From contig NC_073307.1 in the NCBI RefSeq assembly GCF_027595985.1, positions 48,028,509 through 48,092,508 on the forward strand: a stretch of 64,000 nt of DNA, written 5' to 3'. This document shows, in pieces, positions 53,745 to 63,948 of this stretch. The notes below the pieces were generated by a model, which worked only from the letters and a program-made list of their open reading frames with translations, ran no database searches and was not told where the DNA came from. The stretch is from Sorex araneus. Taxonomy: Eukaryota > Chordata > Mammalia > Eulipotyphla > Soricidae. Made by a program: the position numbers and the translations under genes. Within the stretch, counting starts at the first letter, position 1. Each line of letters opens with the position of its first letter.

Positions 53745-53932
53745 TTTTGTTGAGGGTTTTTCATTTGTTTGTTTTTGGACCACAGCCAGTGGGGCTCAGG
53801 GATTACTCCCGGCTCTGTGCTCAGGAATGTCTCCTGGCAGGCTCAAGAGAGCACATTGAGTGCCAGGCATTGAACCTGGGTGGCTGCGTGCAAGGCAAAT
53901 CTCTGGCCCTCTGTACTATCTCTCTGGCCCTC
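53745..53932 (-). mobile_element. Type A SINE, minus strand, old copy in L1
   Basis: 'tttggaccacagccagtggg', 'ctcagggattactcccggct', 'ccaggcattgaacctgggtg' and 'ctgtactatctctctggccc' are present. Confidence 0.85.
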
Positions 53933-54064
53933 AATTTTAGTTTTTTAGAAGTGTGCATATTGTTTTCCAAAGAAATTGAACTAGTTAACATTCCTATCAA
54001 CAGTAGATGAGAGTTCCTTTCCCCCACATCTATGCCAGCCCGGATTGGTTTTGTTCTCTTTAAA

Positions 54065-54232
54065 AAATTTTTAATAAGCCACACCCAGTGTTGCTCAGGG
54101 CTTACTCCTGGCTCTGTGCTTAAGGGCCCACTCCTGACATGGTTGGGGGCCCATGTGGAGCACCGGGGATCACACCTGGGGTTAGCTGTGTGCCAGGCAA
54201 GTTCCCCGCCCTTGTACCAATCCAGTCCCAAG
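54065..54232 (-). mobile_element. Type A SINE, minus strand, old copy in L1
   Basis: 'aataagccacacccagtgtt', 'gctcagggcttactcctggc', 'ccatgtggagcaccgggga' and 'gtaccaatccagtccc' are present. Confidence 0.82.
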
Positions 54233-54597
54233 TTTTGTTCTTTTTGATGTGTGGCCTTTTTGTTGGTGTGAGGTGATATCTTGAACTGTCTTGATTTGCC
54301 TTTCCCTAATCAATGATACAGAGGATTTTTTTCATATACCTATTGACCATCTGTATGCCTTCTTAAAGGAAGGGTCTTTTCATCTTCTCCCCCTATTTTT
54401 AATGGGGTTGTTTGTATTTATGTCATTGAACTTTGATCTCTAGTTTTTACAAATTGAATCCCCCCTCAAAATAAACATTTATTTATCTTTGGATGTGTTT
54501 GTTTGGCATTAATCCCAAGAATGAAGCTTCTTAGTCAAGTAGGCTTTATCTAGAAACTTTAATTTGGGAGGAGTGGGAAGGTTGGAGCCTCTAGTCC

Positions 54598-54977
54598 TTT
54601 GGGGCTACTACTGGATCTGTGCTCAGGAGTAATCCCTGGAAATATTTAGGGACTGTATAGCAATAGCACAGCGGGTAGGGTGTTTGCCTTGCACATGGCT
54701 GACCCGAGTTTGCTTCCTTTATTGCTCTCAGAGAGCCTGGAAAGCTAACCGAGAGTATCTTGCCCACATAGCAAGCCTGGCAAGCTACCCATGGCATATC
54801 TGATATGCCAAAAACAGTGACAACAAGTCTCACAATGGAGATGCTACTGGTGCCCACTCGAGCAAATTGATGAACAACAGAACGACAGTGCTACAGTGCT
54901 ACAGTATGTGGTACCGAACTAGGGTGGGCTGTGTGCAAGGCAAGTACATTGCCTCCTGCAAACTCTCCAGCTCAGCT
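54598..54977 (-). mobile_element. Type A SINE, minus strand, split by a nested SINE
   Basis: The left part 54598-54654 ('tttggggctactactggatc' ... 'atatttagggactgta') and right part 54905-54977 ('ggtaccgaactagggtgg' ... 'aactctccagctcagc') together form one inverted copy. A type B SINE sits between them. Confidence 0.82.
54655..54904 (+). mobile_element. Type B SINE nested in a type A SINE
   Basis: Starts 'tagcaatagcacagcgggta', with 'gagagcctggaaagctaacc', 'tatctgatatgccaaaaaca', 'tctcacaatggagatgctac' and the terminal 'cagtgctacagtgctaca'. Target-site duplication not certain. Confidence 0.88.
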
Positions 54978-55514
54978 TTCAATTTTCTGAAGACGCAACA
55001 ACAAACCCCCACATGGCTCGTAAATCTCAATTCATCTCATATTTGAGAATATGACTTTTATTATGTATTTATAGCACTTCGGACATTTAAATATGCAGTA
55101 CATTTTATTACCAAGAACAGTTTTAAGTGAAATTTTCTTCTATGTTCAACAAGTAGTCCCTGCTAATGTTTGGAATAGCTCCTTACATATTTTGTAATGA
55201 CAGTGTAAGAACATAGTTATTTATTATGATATATATTTTAAAAGCTCCTGTTATTTCTGAAGCTTAAAAAAATCCCTTTTCAGGGCTCAGTGATAAAGGT
55301 TCACATATATAAGGATATATGTTCACACATATCCTAGGTTCCACGCCTAGTATACATCCCGCCCCAAATCAATTATAATGTAGGCTCTTACCGGTCCCAA
55401 TCAGGAGGCACCTAAGGAGGTGTGATGACTAACACAATGTGGTATCTTAGATGTGATCTTGGAAAAAAATATTTTAAACTAAGGAAATGGTCAGAGGATG
55501 GTGGAGGAGGTGGG

Positions 55515-55622
55515 TCGGCGGAGAGAGAGTACAGCAAGTAAGGCACTTGGCCTTCACAAATCCTGTGTTCCCTGAGCACAGAGCCAGGAATAAGCCCTGA
55601 GCACAGCCAGGCGTGGCCCCAA
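55515..55622 (+). mobile_element. Type A SINE, shortened old copy
   Basis: 'cggagagagagtacagcaag' leads to 'cacttggccttcacaaatcc', then jumps to 'ctgagcacagagccaggaat' and 'agccaggcgtggccccaac'. The B box and middle are lost. Confidence 0.65.
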
Positions 55623-55675
55623 CTTCCCTCCTCTTCTCCCCCAAACCAAGAAAACCTGGAACAAAGGAGCTATTT

Positions 55676-55880
55676 TGAAGAGTTAGAGCACATGATTTGC
55701 ATGCGACAGCTCACAAGTTTGATCAGGGGTACCCATGCCCTCCCGAGCACTTCTGACATGGCCCGAGGCTCCCCAGCATCACTTGGTCAGAGCAACACCA
55801 CACCCCTGAGCCTATGCCACCAGTCTCCAGGAACGGCTCCTAACCCCTCTGAGCACAGCTCGGGAGATGCCCCAGTCCCC
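55676..55880 (+). mobile_element. Probable old type A SINE with atypical body
   Basis: 'tgaagagttagagcacatga', 'tttgcatgcgacagctcaca' and 'agtttgatcaggggtaccc' resemble the SINE head and B box. The longer C-rich body ('ctgagcacagctcgggagat') fits only loosely. Confidence 0.45.
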
Positions 55881-56019
55881 CACAAAAGAATACGGGAAAT
55901 CTGAATGTTAGTGCACAGTTTTAAATTGAGATATAATGTCATATAGCATTAGTTTTAGGTGTAGAACATAATAATTTTACACTTACTTATGATCGCCACA
56001 ATAAGTCACTCCTGAGCTG

Positions 56020-56230
56020 TCACTGTAGCACTGTATCACTGTCATCCCATTGATCGTCTATAAGTAACGTCTCAATTCGTCCCAGCCTGAGATTTTAGCA
56101 GCCTCTCTTTATTCATCCTTCCCAACAGTGTTGCATTAGAGGCTCTCCAGGGTCAGGGGAATGAGACCCATCATTGTTACTGGTTTTGGCGTATGAATAT
56201 ACCATGGGGAGCTTGCCAGGCTCTTCTGAC
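56020..56230 (-). mobile_element. Type B-related SINE, minus strand, long variant
   Basis: The minus strand reads 'gagcctggcaagctccccat', 'ggtatattcatacgccaaaa', a 90-bp insert with 'ggaaggatgaataaagagag' and 'gctgctaaaatctcaggctg', then 'atcaatgggatgacagtgat' and 'acagtgctacagtgacag'. The tRNA-like head is missing. The insert is absent from the other type B copies here. Confidence 0.7.
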
Positions 56231-57270
56231 TTGTAAAAATAGATGCAAAAAACCCTCAAACATTATCAAATCTAACCCAGAAGCACATACACCATGGCTA
56301 TAGGGATTTATTACAGGAATGGAGGGTTGGTTCAGAACGAGTAAATACATACATGTAAGATAGCACATTAAAAGGAAAGTCAGATGGTCATCTGAATAAA
56401 TGCAAAAAAGGCATTTGACAAAATTTAACATCCTTTCATGACAAAATACTTAAATTAGGAATAGAAGTAAGTTCTAAATGAAGAGAACTTACTAATGAAG
56501 GGAACCTGGAAAGACTCAAAGCTACCATAATATGGAATAATGAAAGATTAAAAGATGTTATCCTCTACGATCAAGACAAAGACAACCTCTTTAATCACTT
56601 CTACTTTATATTGTATTGGAGGTTCTAATAAGGGAAATAAGTCAAAAAAAAGAAATAAAGGCACACAGATCTATAAAAAAATTAAAAGTAGCTATTATTT
56701 AAACATGATATGAACTTGAATTCAAAAATCCCAAGAAAGCCACAGAAAACTATTATAGTTTATAAATATAGTTCTAGATCAACATACACAATCATATATA
56801 ATTATATTTTTTAATAGTCTGAAAGTAAAATTAAGAGAACCACTGTCTATGCTATTAAAAAAATACACAGGGCTGGAGTGATAGCACAGCGGGTAGGGTG
56901 TTTGCCTTGCACGCAGCCGACCCGGGTTCGATTCCCAGCATCCCATATGGTCCCGTGAGCACCGCCTGGGGTAATTCCTGAGTGCAAAGCCAGGAGTAAC
57001 CCCTGTGCATCGCCAGGTGTGAACCAAAAAGCAAAAAAAAAAATACACAGAAGTAAATTTAATGAAGTGCAACACTTGTACACTGAAAACTATGAAACTA
57101 TGAAACACCATTGAAATAGAAGATCGGAAAGTACGAAAACATCCATATTGATGGATCAGAAGAACAGTGTCATGTTGTCAATACAACTCACTTGATTCAC
57201 CAGATTCATTGTAATGCCTGTCAAAATTCCAACTGCCTTAATTGTATAAATTGACAGGCTCACCCTTAAA
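56231..57270 (+). repeat. L1 ORF2 fragment, plus strand, decayed
   Basis: 'ggtcatctgaataaatgcaa' and 'aaaggcatttgacaaaattt' match the RT-domain text of mammalian L1. 'attgtattggaggttctaat', 'gaaataaaggcacacag' and 'acactgaaaactatgaaac' follow in the expected order to 57240. No long frame survives. A young SINE interrupts it at 56871-57040. Confidence 0.8.
56871..57040 (+). mobile_element. Young type A SINE with target-site duplication
   Basis: Near-consensus copy with B box 'gggttcgattcccagcatcc'. 'aaatacacag' flanks it at 56861-56870 and 57041-57050. Confidence 0.95.
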
Positions 57271-57277
57271 GTTATCA

Positions 57278-57425
57278 GGAGGAATCAGAGTGACAGCACA
57301 GGCGTAGGATATCTGCCTTGCGCATGGCCAACCAGGGTTCGTTTTCCAGCACCACATACAGTCCCTAAGTCTGCCAGGAGTCACTCCTGAGCACTGCCAA
57401 GTAAATAAGTAAAAGAGTAAAAGAT
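57278..57425 (+). mobile_element. Type A SINE, diverged
   Basis: 'aatcagagtgacagcacagg', 'cttgcgcatggccaaccagg', 'tccagcaccacatacagtcc' and a 'aagtaaataagtaaaagag' tail. Confidence 0.82.
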
Positions 57426-57724
57426 ACATAGGCAAGTTTTCCAATCTTGCCTCCATGACTATGTTGCAGAGGAAATTCATGGAAAAAACAAAACTGGCTG
57501 CAGAGCATATGAAAGGGTGTCTGTGTCCTTGAGTGTCAACCGTATGCAGATTAAATTCTGAAACGTCCCTTCTGCTCCTCCGGTGGGAAAATATTCTGTA
57601 AAATGATGATCCCCCCCATATCATGTCAGCACATGGGGGAAAGGAGCTTCCTCATTCACAACCCGCCATGTGTAAGGTGATCCAGGGCCCTGAGGTTTGA
57701 CACTCAGCTCTTGGTCTCTCTCAG

Positions 57725-57882
57725 AAACCCCTTTGCTGAACCTGGGCAAGAAGCTGAAAGTTCCCCAGGACTTGATGATGGAGGAGTTATCACTATGCAA
57801 CAACAGAGGATCTCTCCTCTTCCAAAAAAGACAGCGCCGCGTGCAGAAATTCACCTTTGAGTATGCAGCCAGACAGCAGGAG
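57725..57882 (+). CDS. MYOZ3: Myozenin-3, second coding exon (residues 21-73)
   Basis: After the acceptor ending at 57724 it completes codon 21 (E) and encodes TPLLNLGKKLKVPQDLMMEE followed by LSLCNNRGSLLFQKRQRRVQ and KFTFEYAARQQE. This is the most conserved stretch of the myozenin family; human MYOZ3 is almost identical over it as I recall, with Arg in place of the Cys in LSLCNN. It ends in phase 0 at gtgagt (57883). The basic QKRQRRVQKFTFE motif is the family signature and the reason for assigning this gene confidently. An overlapping minus-strand frame (57621-57854) is a shadow. Confidence 0.96.
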
Positions 57883-58117
57883 GTGAGTGAGGAAACGGAG
57901 TCCAGAGAGGGTCGGTGGTTAGTCTAATGCCAGTGAGTCAGGGAGGGCTCATGATCTCAGGGGAGAGCCTAAGCTTCAGCCGATTGTCCTTGAAATGAAG
58001 CCTCTGCTTTACCCTGTGGCCTTAGGTGGGAGCTCTTCAGGGTCTCCATCGAGACAAGCGTAAGGTCAACAGGAAGAGTGATGAAGTGAAGTGATTCCTT
58101 TAAAATAAAAGTGCAGA

Positions 58118-58305
58118 CGAGGGGCCGGATCAGATAGGGCGTTTGCCTTGCAAGTGGGTGACCCGGGTTCAACTCCCTGCATTTCATATGGTCCCTCGAG
58201 CACTGCCAGGAGTAGTTCCTGAGTGCAAAGCCAGGAGTAATCTCTGAGCATCGCCCGCTGGGTGTGACCCAAAAAGCAAAAAAATAAAACATAAAAATAA
58301 AAAAT
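58118..58305 (+). mobile_element. Type A SINE with perfect 15-bp target-site duplication
   Basis: 'ggggccggatcagatagggc' (A box partly deleted), 'gacccgggttcaactccctg' and an A-rich tail. 'aaataaaagtgcaga' flanks it at 58103-58117 and 58306-58320. Confidence 0.95.
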
Positions 58306-58804
58306 AAATAAAAGTGCAGAAGAACTTCCAGGTGCTGCTTGGGGCAATATCTGCTGTGAGCCACATATGGAAAATAATTCGCTTAACTAATCCCACTGGA
58401 AGAAGGGAAGGCCCTAGAACAATGTGCTAGTGGAGATCCTTAGAGAAGGGCTTGTCCTTGGCTTTCAAAACAGCGGATGGTTCCAGGTACATGTAGTGAA
58501 CTCAGGGGTGTTCCCTGCAGGCCTCGTTCCCTTTCTGGTCTAGGCTGAGGTGACGGGGTGGATCTCATTTGGCAAAGTAATAACATGAGAGAACACCCTC
58601 TTTGTAGTGTGCCTAAGCAAGGACTTAAGTATATCGTCTCCCACCGTGCAGTTGAGCCCTACAAGTCTGATCCTCCTCCTCACTCACATCCTTCAGAAAA
58701 AGGAAGCTGCGGCCCAGGAATGACAAGTATCTGCTCAGTATCATGCAGCAACTAACATCTGGACCCTCTCCACATTCAGACACTTGATTCAACGTTCTGT
58801 ACTA

Positions 58805-58996
58805 TTTTTTTCATTTTGGGTCTTTTTGGGTCACACCCAGCGATGCTCCGGACTTACTCCTGGCTCTGCATTCAGGAATTAATTCTGGTGGTGCTTGGGG
58901 GACCATATGGAATGCAGGGGATCAAAACCTGGGTTGGCCGCCAGCAAGGCAAACACCTTCCCCACTGTCCCACTGTTCTATCCCTCCAGCCCCACA
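58805..58996 (-). mobile_element. Type A SINE, minus strand
   Basis: 'tctttttgggtcacacccag', 'gcattcaggaattaattctg', 'gggggaccatatggaatgca' and 'ctatccctccagcccc' are present. Confidence 0.92.
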
Positions 58997-59143
58997 AAGC
59001 TGTGTGCTATTAATCTACCGCATGCCCCCACGTCACTCAGGGCTGGTAGCTAGGACCTGACTCCACCCTGACTTTTTGGTGCTAGAGGATTCTCTGCCTT
59101 TTGACCCACCGAGTCTCCTGGTGATTTGTTTGTCCTGCCACAG

Positions 59144-59182
59144 GTCCTGACTGGAGGTCTGGGGACAGCAGAGCAGAGGACA
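59144..59182 (+). CDS. MYOZ3: Myozenin-3, third coding exon (13 residues)
   Basis: A 39-base micro-exon between 'cctgccacag' and gtgagt, phase 0 on both sides, encoding VLTGGLGTAEQRT. The corresponding human stretch (around the residues LAGSARRKVTGTAESGT) is less conserved, so the call rests mainly on its position, splice sites and frame. Skipping it would not shift the frame. Confidence 0.75.
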
Positions 59183-59281
59183 GTGAGTATGGAGGGGGAG
59201 CCCATAGAAAGGGGGGCTCGGGGGAGGGACTGGGCAGTGGGGCTGCAGAGTTCCCTGCTTCTGAACGTGCCCTGTCCCCAG

Positions 59282-59405
59282 GTTGCCAATGGCCCTGAAG
59301 AGCAGAACTACGGGTCAGCGATGCACAACTTTGCAGGGTCCCCTGGGGGCTCACAGTGGACAGCCCCTGTGGAGCCTGCCCACAGCCCCAGCGCCCTGGC
59401 ACCAG
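59282..59405 (+). CDS. MYOZ3: Myozenin-3, fourth coding exon
   Basis: Follows a 99-base intron whose acceptor 'gccctgtccccag' ends at 59281. It encodes VANGPEEQNYGSAMHNFAGS, then PGGSQWTAPVEPAHSPSALA and P plus the first base of a Gly codon. Human MYOZ3 has VANANGPEGPNYRSELHIF and SPSALAPGYAEPLK here, so the alignment is clear at both ends and loose in the middle. It ends in phase 1 at gtgagt (59406). Confidence 0.92.
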
Positions 59406-59484
59406 GTGAGTGACCTGCATGAAGAGGGGTCCTCTGGGACCTGGGTGGGAGGCAGATCATGGGTGAGTCCCTCATGAAGCAGTT

Positions 59485-60455
59485 TAGTCACACACATGTA
59501 ACACACAGCACACCACACAATACAACATACAGCACAACACAAAAGAACATGCCCTACCATAACACACACTGCACTGACACACACCACACACATAAACACA
59601 TGAGAAATACGCACTGTACACCATGAAGTACATACCACACATAGCACACACCACACACACCCTACACAAACACACAGACCACACACCCCACCATACACCA
59701 CATATACACATCACACACTCTACACACCACACCATACCACATACCACGCACATAAACACATGACAAATACATACTTTATACCACACATACCATATATCAC
59801 ACACCACTTGCCATACACACATATACCAAACAGATAATCATGAAAAATACATAGAATGCACACACCACTACATACCACACACTACACACATGACAAATAC
59901 ATATACTGTACATTACACTATACTATACATACCACGCACACCACATATCACACACCACATATATAAACACATAACAAACACATACTATACACCACACAGT
60001 ACATAATAAACACATAACAAATACATACTATATACTACACAGTACATACCATACACACCACATACACCACACACACCAAATGCCACACACACCACAGAAT
60101 AAAACATCTGACAAATACACAGACCACACACTACTTACTACATACATACCACATATACACACCGCACACATACAACACAGCACACATTACACACCACATA
60201 CCATGCACATAAACACAAAACAAATACACACTATACATACCACACACAGTACATGCCATATAACACACACCACAAACATGAACACATGACAAGCACACAC
60301 CGCACACACCATGCACACTACACACCATACACTATACATCTCACACATAAACACATGACAAATCGACACCACATACCACACCAGACAGACATACTGCACA
60401 TGAATACACGATAAACACACACTGTCCGTACATGCATGCACATACACACATGACA
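59485..60455. repeat. CA-rich degenerate minisatellite, about 970 bp
   Basis: Built from drifting units such as 'cataaacacatgacaaatac' and 'acacaccacacaccatac', almost free of G on the + strand. It fills most of the MYOZ3 intron at 59406-60747. Minus-strand Cys/Val-rich frames over it are artefacts. Confidence 0.93.
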
Positions 60456-60747
60456 TCACTGGCCAGATACAAGCGCAGAGAGTGCAGTGCCCGGGCTCAG
60501 GCGGCTGTGCAGAGTCCTGGTGAAGCTCCGAGGGCCCCTCCATGGTTTCCCGCCTCCCCCGCCCCTCACTGGGCCAGGTCGGGCTCACTGCTGCCCCACA
60601 CTGGCCGCTTCCCTTGGCCTGGCCCAGCCAGTCCTCTCGGGGTGCGCGTGAGAGTGCGGGGCTGGGGCGCGCTGAAGGAGCCCCGGCTCTGCCCGCCTGG
60701 CACGTGCCCTGGCGTGTGCCCTGGCACGTGCCCTGCTTCACCCCCAG

Positions 60748-60910
60748 GTTATGCAGAGCCGCTGAAGGACATCCCGCCCGAGAAGTTCAACCACACGGCC
60801 ATCCCGAAGGGCTACCACTGTCCGTGGCAGGACTCGGGTGGCTCCAGGCACTTCCACAGCCACCTTGGGAGTCTCACCCCACACCCTGCCAACTATCGGA
60901 ATTTCAACAA
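60748..60910 (+). CDS. MYOZ3: Myozenin-3, fifth coding exon
   Basis: After 'ctgcttcacccccag' it completes the Gly codon and encodes YAEPLKDIPPEKFNHTAIPK, then GYHCPWQDSGGSRHFHSHLG and SLTPHPANYRNFN. Human MYOZ3 reads GYAEPLKGVPPEKFNHTAISKGY here. It ends in phase 2 at gtaagc (60911); reading through would stop at once (AAG TAA). The human protein continues with a C-terminal segment of some 55 residues that begins TPVPFGGP and includes the alpha-actinin/filamin-binding part. No such exon is visible before 64000, so the gene is incomplete in this window. Joined, the five exons give 181 full codons plus two bases. Confidence 0.95.
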
Positions 60911-61332
60911 GTAAGCGGGGCGGGCGCTTGCGGAGCGATGGGAGAGGGCCCTTGACAGCAGGCGTCTCTGCGCTTCCCGAGCCTGGTCTACACGGCAGGC
61001 TCTGAAAGCCCCTCCAGCTTCTGAGCTCTGGCCTCAGCACAGAGCAGGGGCTCAGCCTACGTCAGGAAGTGAGTAGGGAACAGCACTGGCTAACAGAATC
61101 CTTCCCGAGGGAGGGAGGTGTGGATGCCGCAGCCTCCCCTTTCTGCACAGAACGCTGTTCATGAATTCCGCCCTCGGCCCCAAGTCACAGAGGACAGCAG
61201 CCGCAGGGCTGGCCCAGGCTGGTTCGTCCAACGCCTGAGCCCAGGTTCCCATTCTCTATCACTCTCTCTCTCTTTTTTTTTATTGTAACTTTTTTTTTTT
61301 TAATTTTTATTTTTTTATTTTTTTTATTTTTT

Positions 61333-61507
61333 TTTTTTTTTTTGCTTTTTGGGTCACACCTGGCGATGCACAGGGGTTACTCCTGGCTCTGCACTCAGGA
61401 ATTACCCCTGGCCATGCTCAGGGGACCATATGGGATGCTGGGATTTGAACCCGGGTCGGCCGCTTGCAAGGCAAACACCCTACCCGCTGTGCTATCGCTC
61501 CAGCCCC
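61333..61507 (-). mobile_element. Young type A SINE, minus strand
   Basis: Preceded by a long T-rich run (61268-61343), then 'gctttttgggtcacacctgg', 'gggaccatatgggatgctgg' and 'ctgtgctatcgctccagccc'. Confidence 0.94.
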
Positions 61508-61509
61508 AC

Positions 61510-61612
61510 TTTTTTTTTTTTAAATGCCACACATAGCCGTTCTCAGGGCTCTGTGCTCGGGGAAACTCCTTTTAGAGATCAAGGGACCATTTGAGATGAT
61601 TCTCCATCACTC
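61510..61612 (-). mobile_element. Type A SINE fragment, minus strand
   Basis: Poly-T, then 'gccacacatagccgttctca' and 'gatcaagggaccatttgaga'. The tRNA-like head is missing. Confidence 0.65.
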
Positions 61613-61621
61613 TTTTTTAAA

Positions 61622-61771
61622 AATTCTGGTCTTTGTGCTATACCCAAGACCTCCTGGCTCTGAACTCAGGGATCTTAGTAGGGCTCAGGGGACCATATCA
61701 TTCCTGTCAGGGTTCAGGGTGCCAGGAATTAAATCCAGTGCCCTGCCCACTGTACTATCTCTCTGACCCCT
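61622..61771 (-). mobile_element. Type A SINE, minus strand, old copy
   Basis: 'ggtctttgtgctatacccaa', 'agggctcaggggaccatatc', 'gtgccaggaattaaatccag' and 'ctgtactatctctctgaccc'. Third of three same-direction copies in a row. Confidence 0.8.
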
Positions 61772-62719
61772 CCATCACTCCTTTTTATTTTGCTGATTGC
61801 AAAATATACACTTTAATTATAAATACAAATAGACATAAAATAAGGGCATGATGAAATATACACCTTGTGGTGATTAACTTAGCAAAAGCTGGTAGGTTAA
61901 AACTAAATGTATTAGAAGAGATAAAGAACATTTCATAAACTAAAATGGTATCTTGCCCAGAATTGATAGATCCCAGTTTAGTATAAACTTCTTTACCCCC
62001 TTCCTGCCACATTAATATAGTGTAGAATATTCACACAATACCTAATAAAACTAAAGAAAAAAATATATATATACGTTATACTTGGATGTGTTAATAAACC
62101 TCTTCAAGTAATGATACTATAACTATACAAAGAGCCAAGTAAAATAACCACTGACTTCATCTAACTGACATGTTCCAGGTACTGTATCCAGCACCTAGAG
62201 TTCTCCCTCATTTCAAGTGCCCCAGAATGTGTCAGAATAGACCTGGGCTAAATAGCACAGCAATATCAATGATTTTTTTTAAAAAAACTTTTCTATCACT
62301 TATAAGATATGCTCTGATACATTTGGAATTAGGAAATAAGTAACAATGGCAACTAGAGAATCACTTAATTATTTAAAATGATCATATTTCCATAACTATG
62401 GAGAAGAAATAAAAGAAAGAACATTTTTGAACTGGACGATAATGAACATATGATGGTAAAATCTGATTGAATACTGCAAGCTCAGTACTTGTCCATCACT
62501 CCTTTTAATGGATAGAGTGGTGAACATCTTTTCCCAGGTGGGGGACATCTTACCAGCTTGAGACCAGCTCACCTTTTTCCTTATTTTCATCAACAGTCTG
62601 GAAGAGAACGAGAAAGTAGCTTCGAAGCTGTTCCAAAGGAGCATTGGCTATGAAAGTTTAGCCTGCAGATGTGAGAACCACAGAGGAATAGCTCTTATTG
62701 TTTAAAGCAAAGGCCCTCA

Positions 62720-62910
62720 AAGTAGGCCGAAATGCAGACTCCATACCTTGCTATGTGACCTTAGGCAAGAGGCAAAAGCCCTCGGAGCCTCCATTTCCAA
62801 TCAATAAAATCTATTTATATTATGGTAATTACTTCCTAAGATTGTTTGAGTATAATGTGGAAAAAAAAAACATTGGCAAAGTTTCTGGCAGGCTATAAAC
62901 TCTGAACAAG
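62720..62910 (+). repeat. MIR remnant
   Basis: 'cagactccataccttgctat', 'gtgaccttaggcaagaggca', 'gagcctccatttccaatcaa' and 'ggtaattacttcctaagatt' are in MIR order. Confidence 0.7.
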
Positions 62911-63340
62911 TAGCTGTGATTATGATTGATATTGTTAAAATCATACTAATGTTTCAACTTACAAAAGTGGAGATGATGCTTGGAAAAGCTACCAAGGGGA
63001 GAACTTGGAAGGCCCTGAGAATGTCAGGCCCCAGCCAGCTCCCGCTCAGACGTGGACATGCCACTAGCAGAGTTGTGTATTACAGATCTCTGAGCGCAGA
63101 CAATCTCTGAGACACACAAGGGAACTTGAGCTAAAAAAGGGAGAAACAACAGTGATGGCTGCAGAGTTATACTCTGGGCTCCTCATCAGGTGCCCAACGC
63201 TGAGGTCTGATCAGTTTGGAAACTGCCCCACTGGTCCCTGAAGGTTTAGCTATGACTGCCACCACGGGGGTGGGCTAAGTGAAAATGTATTCCTAGCCGG
63301 GATCTCGGCCCCAGCCTGAGTTTTACCTTTTTTACCTTTA

Positions 63341-63455
63341 AGCTGGAGCGATAGCACAGAGGGTAGGGTGTTTGCCTTGCCCGCGACCGACCCGGGTTTG
63401 ATTCTTCTGTCCCCCTCAGAGAGCCCGACAAGCTACTGAGAGTATTCTGCCTGTT
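63341..63455 (+). mobile_element. Type B SINE, 3'-truncated
   Basis: 'agctggagcgatagcacaga', B box 'cgggtttgattcttc', then 'agagagcccgacaagctact' and 'gagagtattctgcc'. It stops early, near 63442. Confidence 0.85.
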
Positions 63456-63469
63456 GTGCTATCGCTTTG

Positions 63470-63628
63470 GGCTGGAGTGATCGTACAGCAGGCAGGGCAT
63501 TTGCCTTGCACGCGGCAGACCTGGGTTTGATCCCCAGCATCTCAGAAGTAATTCCTGAGTGCAGCGCCAGGAGTAACCCCTGAGCATCGCTGGGTATGAC
63601 CCAAAAAGAAAAAAAAGAAAGAAAGAAG
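63470..63628 (+). mobile_element. Type A SINE, head to tail with the preceding type B copy
   Basis: 'gggctggagtgatcgtacag', 'gggtttgatccccagcatct', 'gcgccaggagtaacccctga' and tail 'aaaaaagaaagaaagaag', an A-tail starting to expand as GAAA units. Confidence 0.9.
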
Positions 63629-63659
63629 TGGTTTCAATTTCTATTCCTTATATAGAGGC

Positions 63660-63714
63660 ATAATAAGAATTCCTATAATAATAAGAATTCCTATAATAAT
63701 AAGAATAAGAATGA
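63660..63714. repeat. Short tandem repeat, unit about 20 bp
   Basis: 'ataataagaattcctat' occurs twice in direct succession, with partial further copies ('aataagaataagaat'). Confidence 0.85.
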
Positions 63715-63948
63715 CTGTTCAAATTTCCCTCTCATTCCAATTGGATTTATTGTTCCAGTGGGTGGGGGAGGTGACAAAAGGAAGGAAAACCTCTATTCCA
63801 AATGGATTCCATTGGGGAAGCTAGAGAGGTTTTCTAGGAAAATGCTCTAACTCTGAAAACATTGTTTATTTCCAAACATGCCAGCCCACTACAGGCAGAT
63901 TTGGAAATGGACATAGCTGGATACCTATTATAAGAGTGTACAAGAGGG

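Larger units (their letters stand above)
53210..54480 (-). repeat. L1 3' UTR, minus strand, with two SINE insertions
   Basis: Antisense phrases 'ctggcttcactcagcatgat', 'ttctagttccatccaagg', 'ttggctattatgaatagtg', 'gtgtgaggtgatatcttgaa' and 'tgatttgcctttccctaatc'. SINEs are inserted near 53745 and 54065. Confidence 0.85.
49675..57724 (+). other. MYOZ3: MYOZ3 intron, 8 kb, repeat-rich
   Basis: Donor gtaagg to acceptor 'cttggtctctctcag'. Contains about 14 SINEs, two antisense L1 fragments, a sense L1 ORF2 fragment, a MIR and an AT-rich minisatellite. Stretches at 50.7-51.5 and 55.0-55.5 kb are AT-rich and not assigned to a family. Confidence 0.88.

Noticed and set aside
59484-60328. Cys/Val-rich minus-strand frames that look like a cysteine-rich peptide family
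   Set aside because: They are the translated reverse complement of the CA-rich minisatellite.
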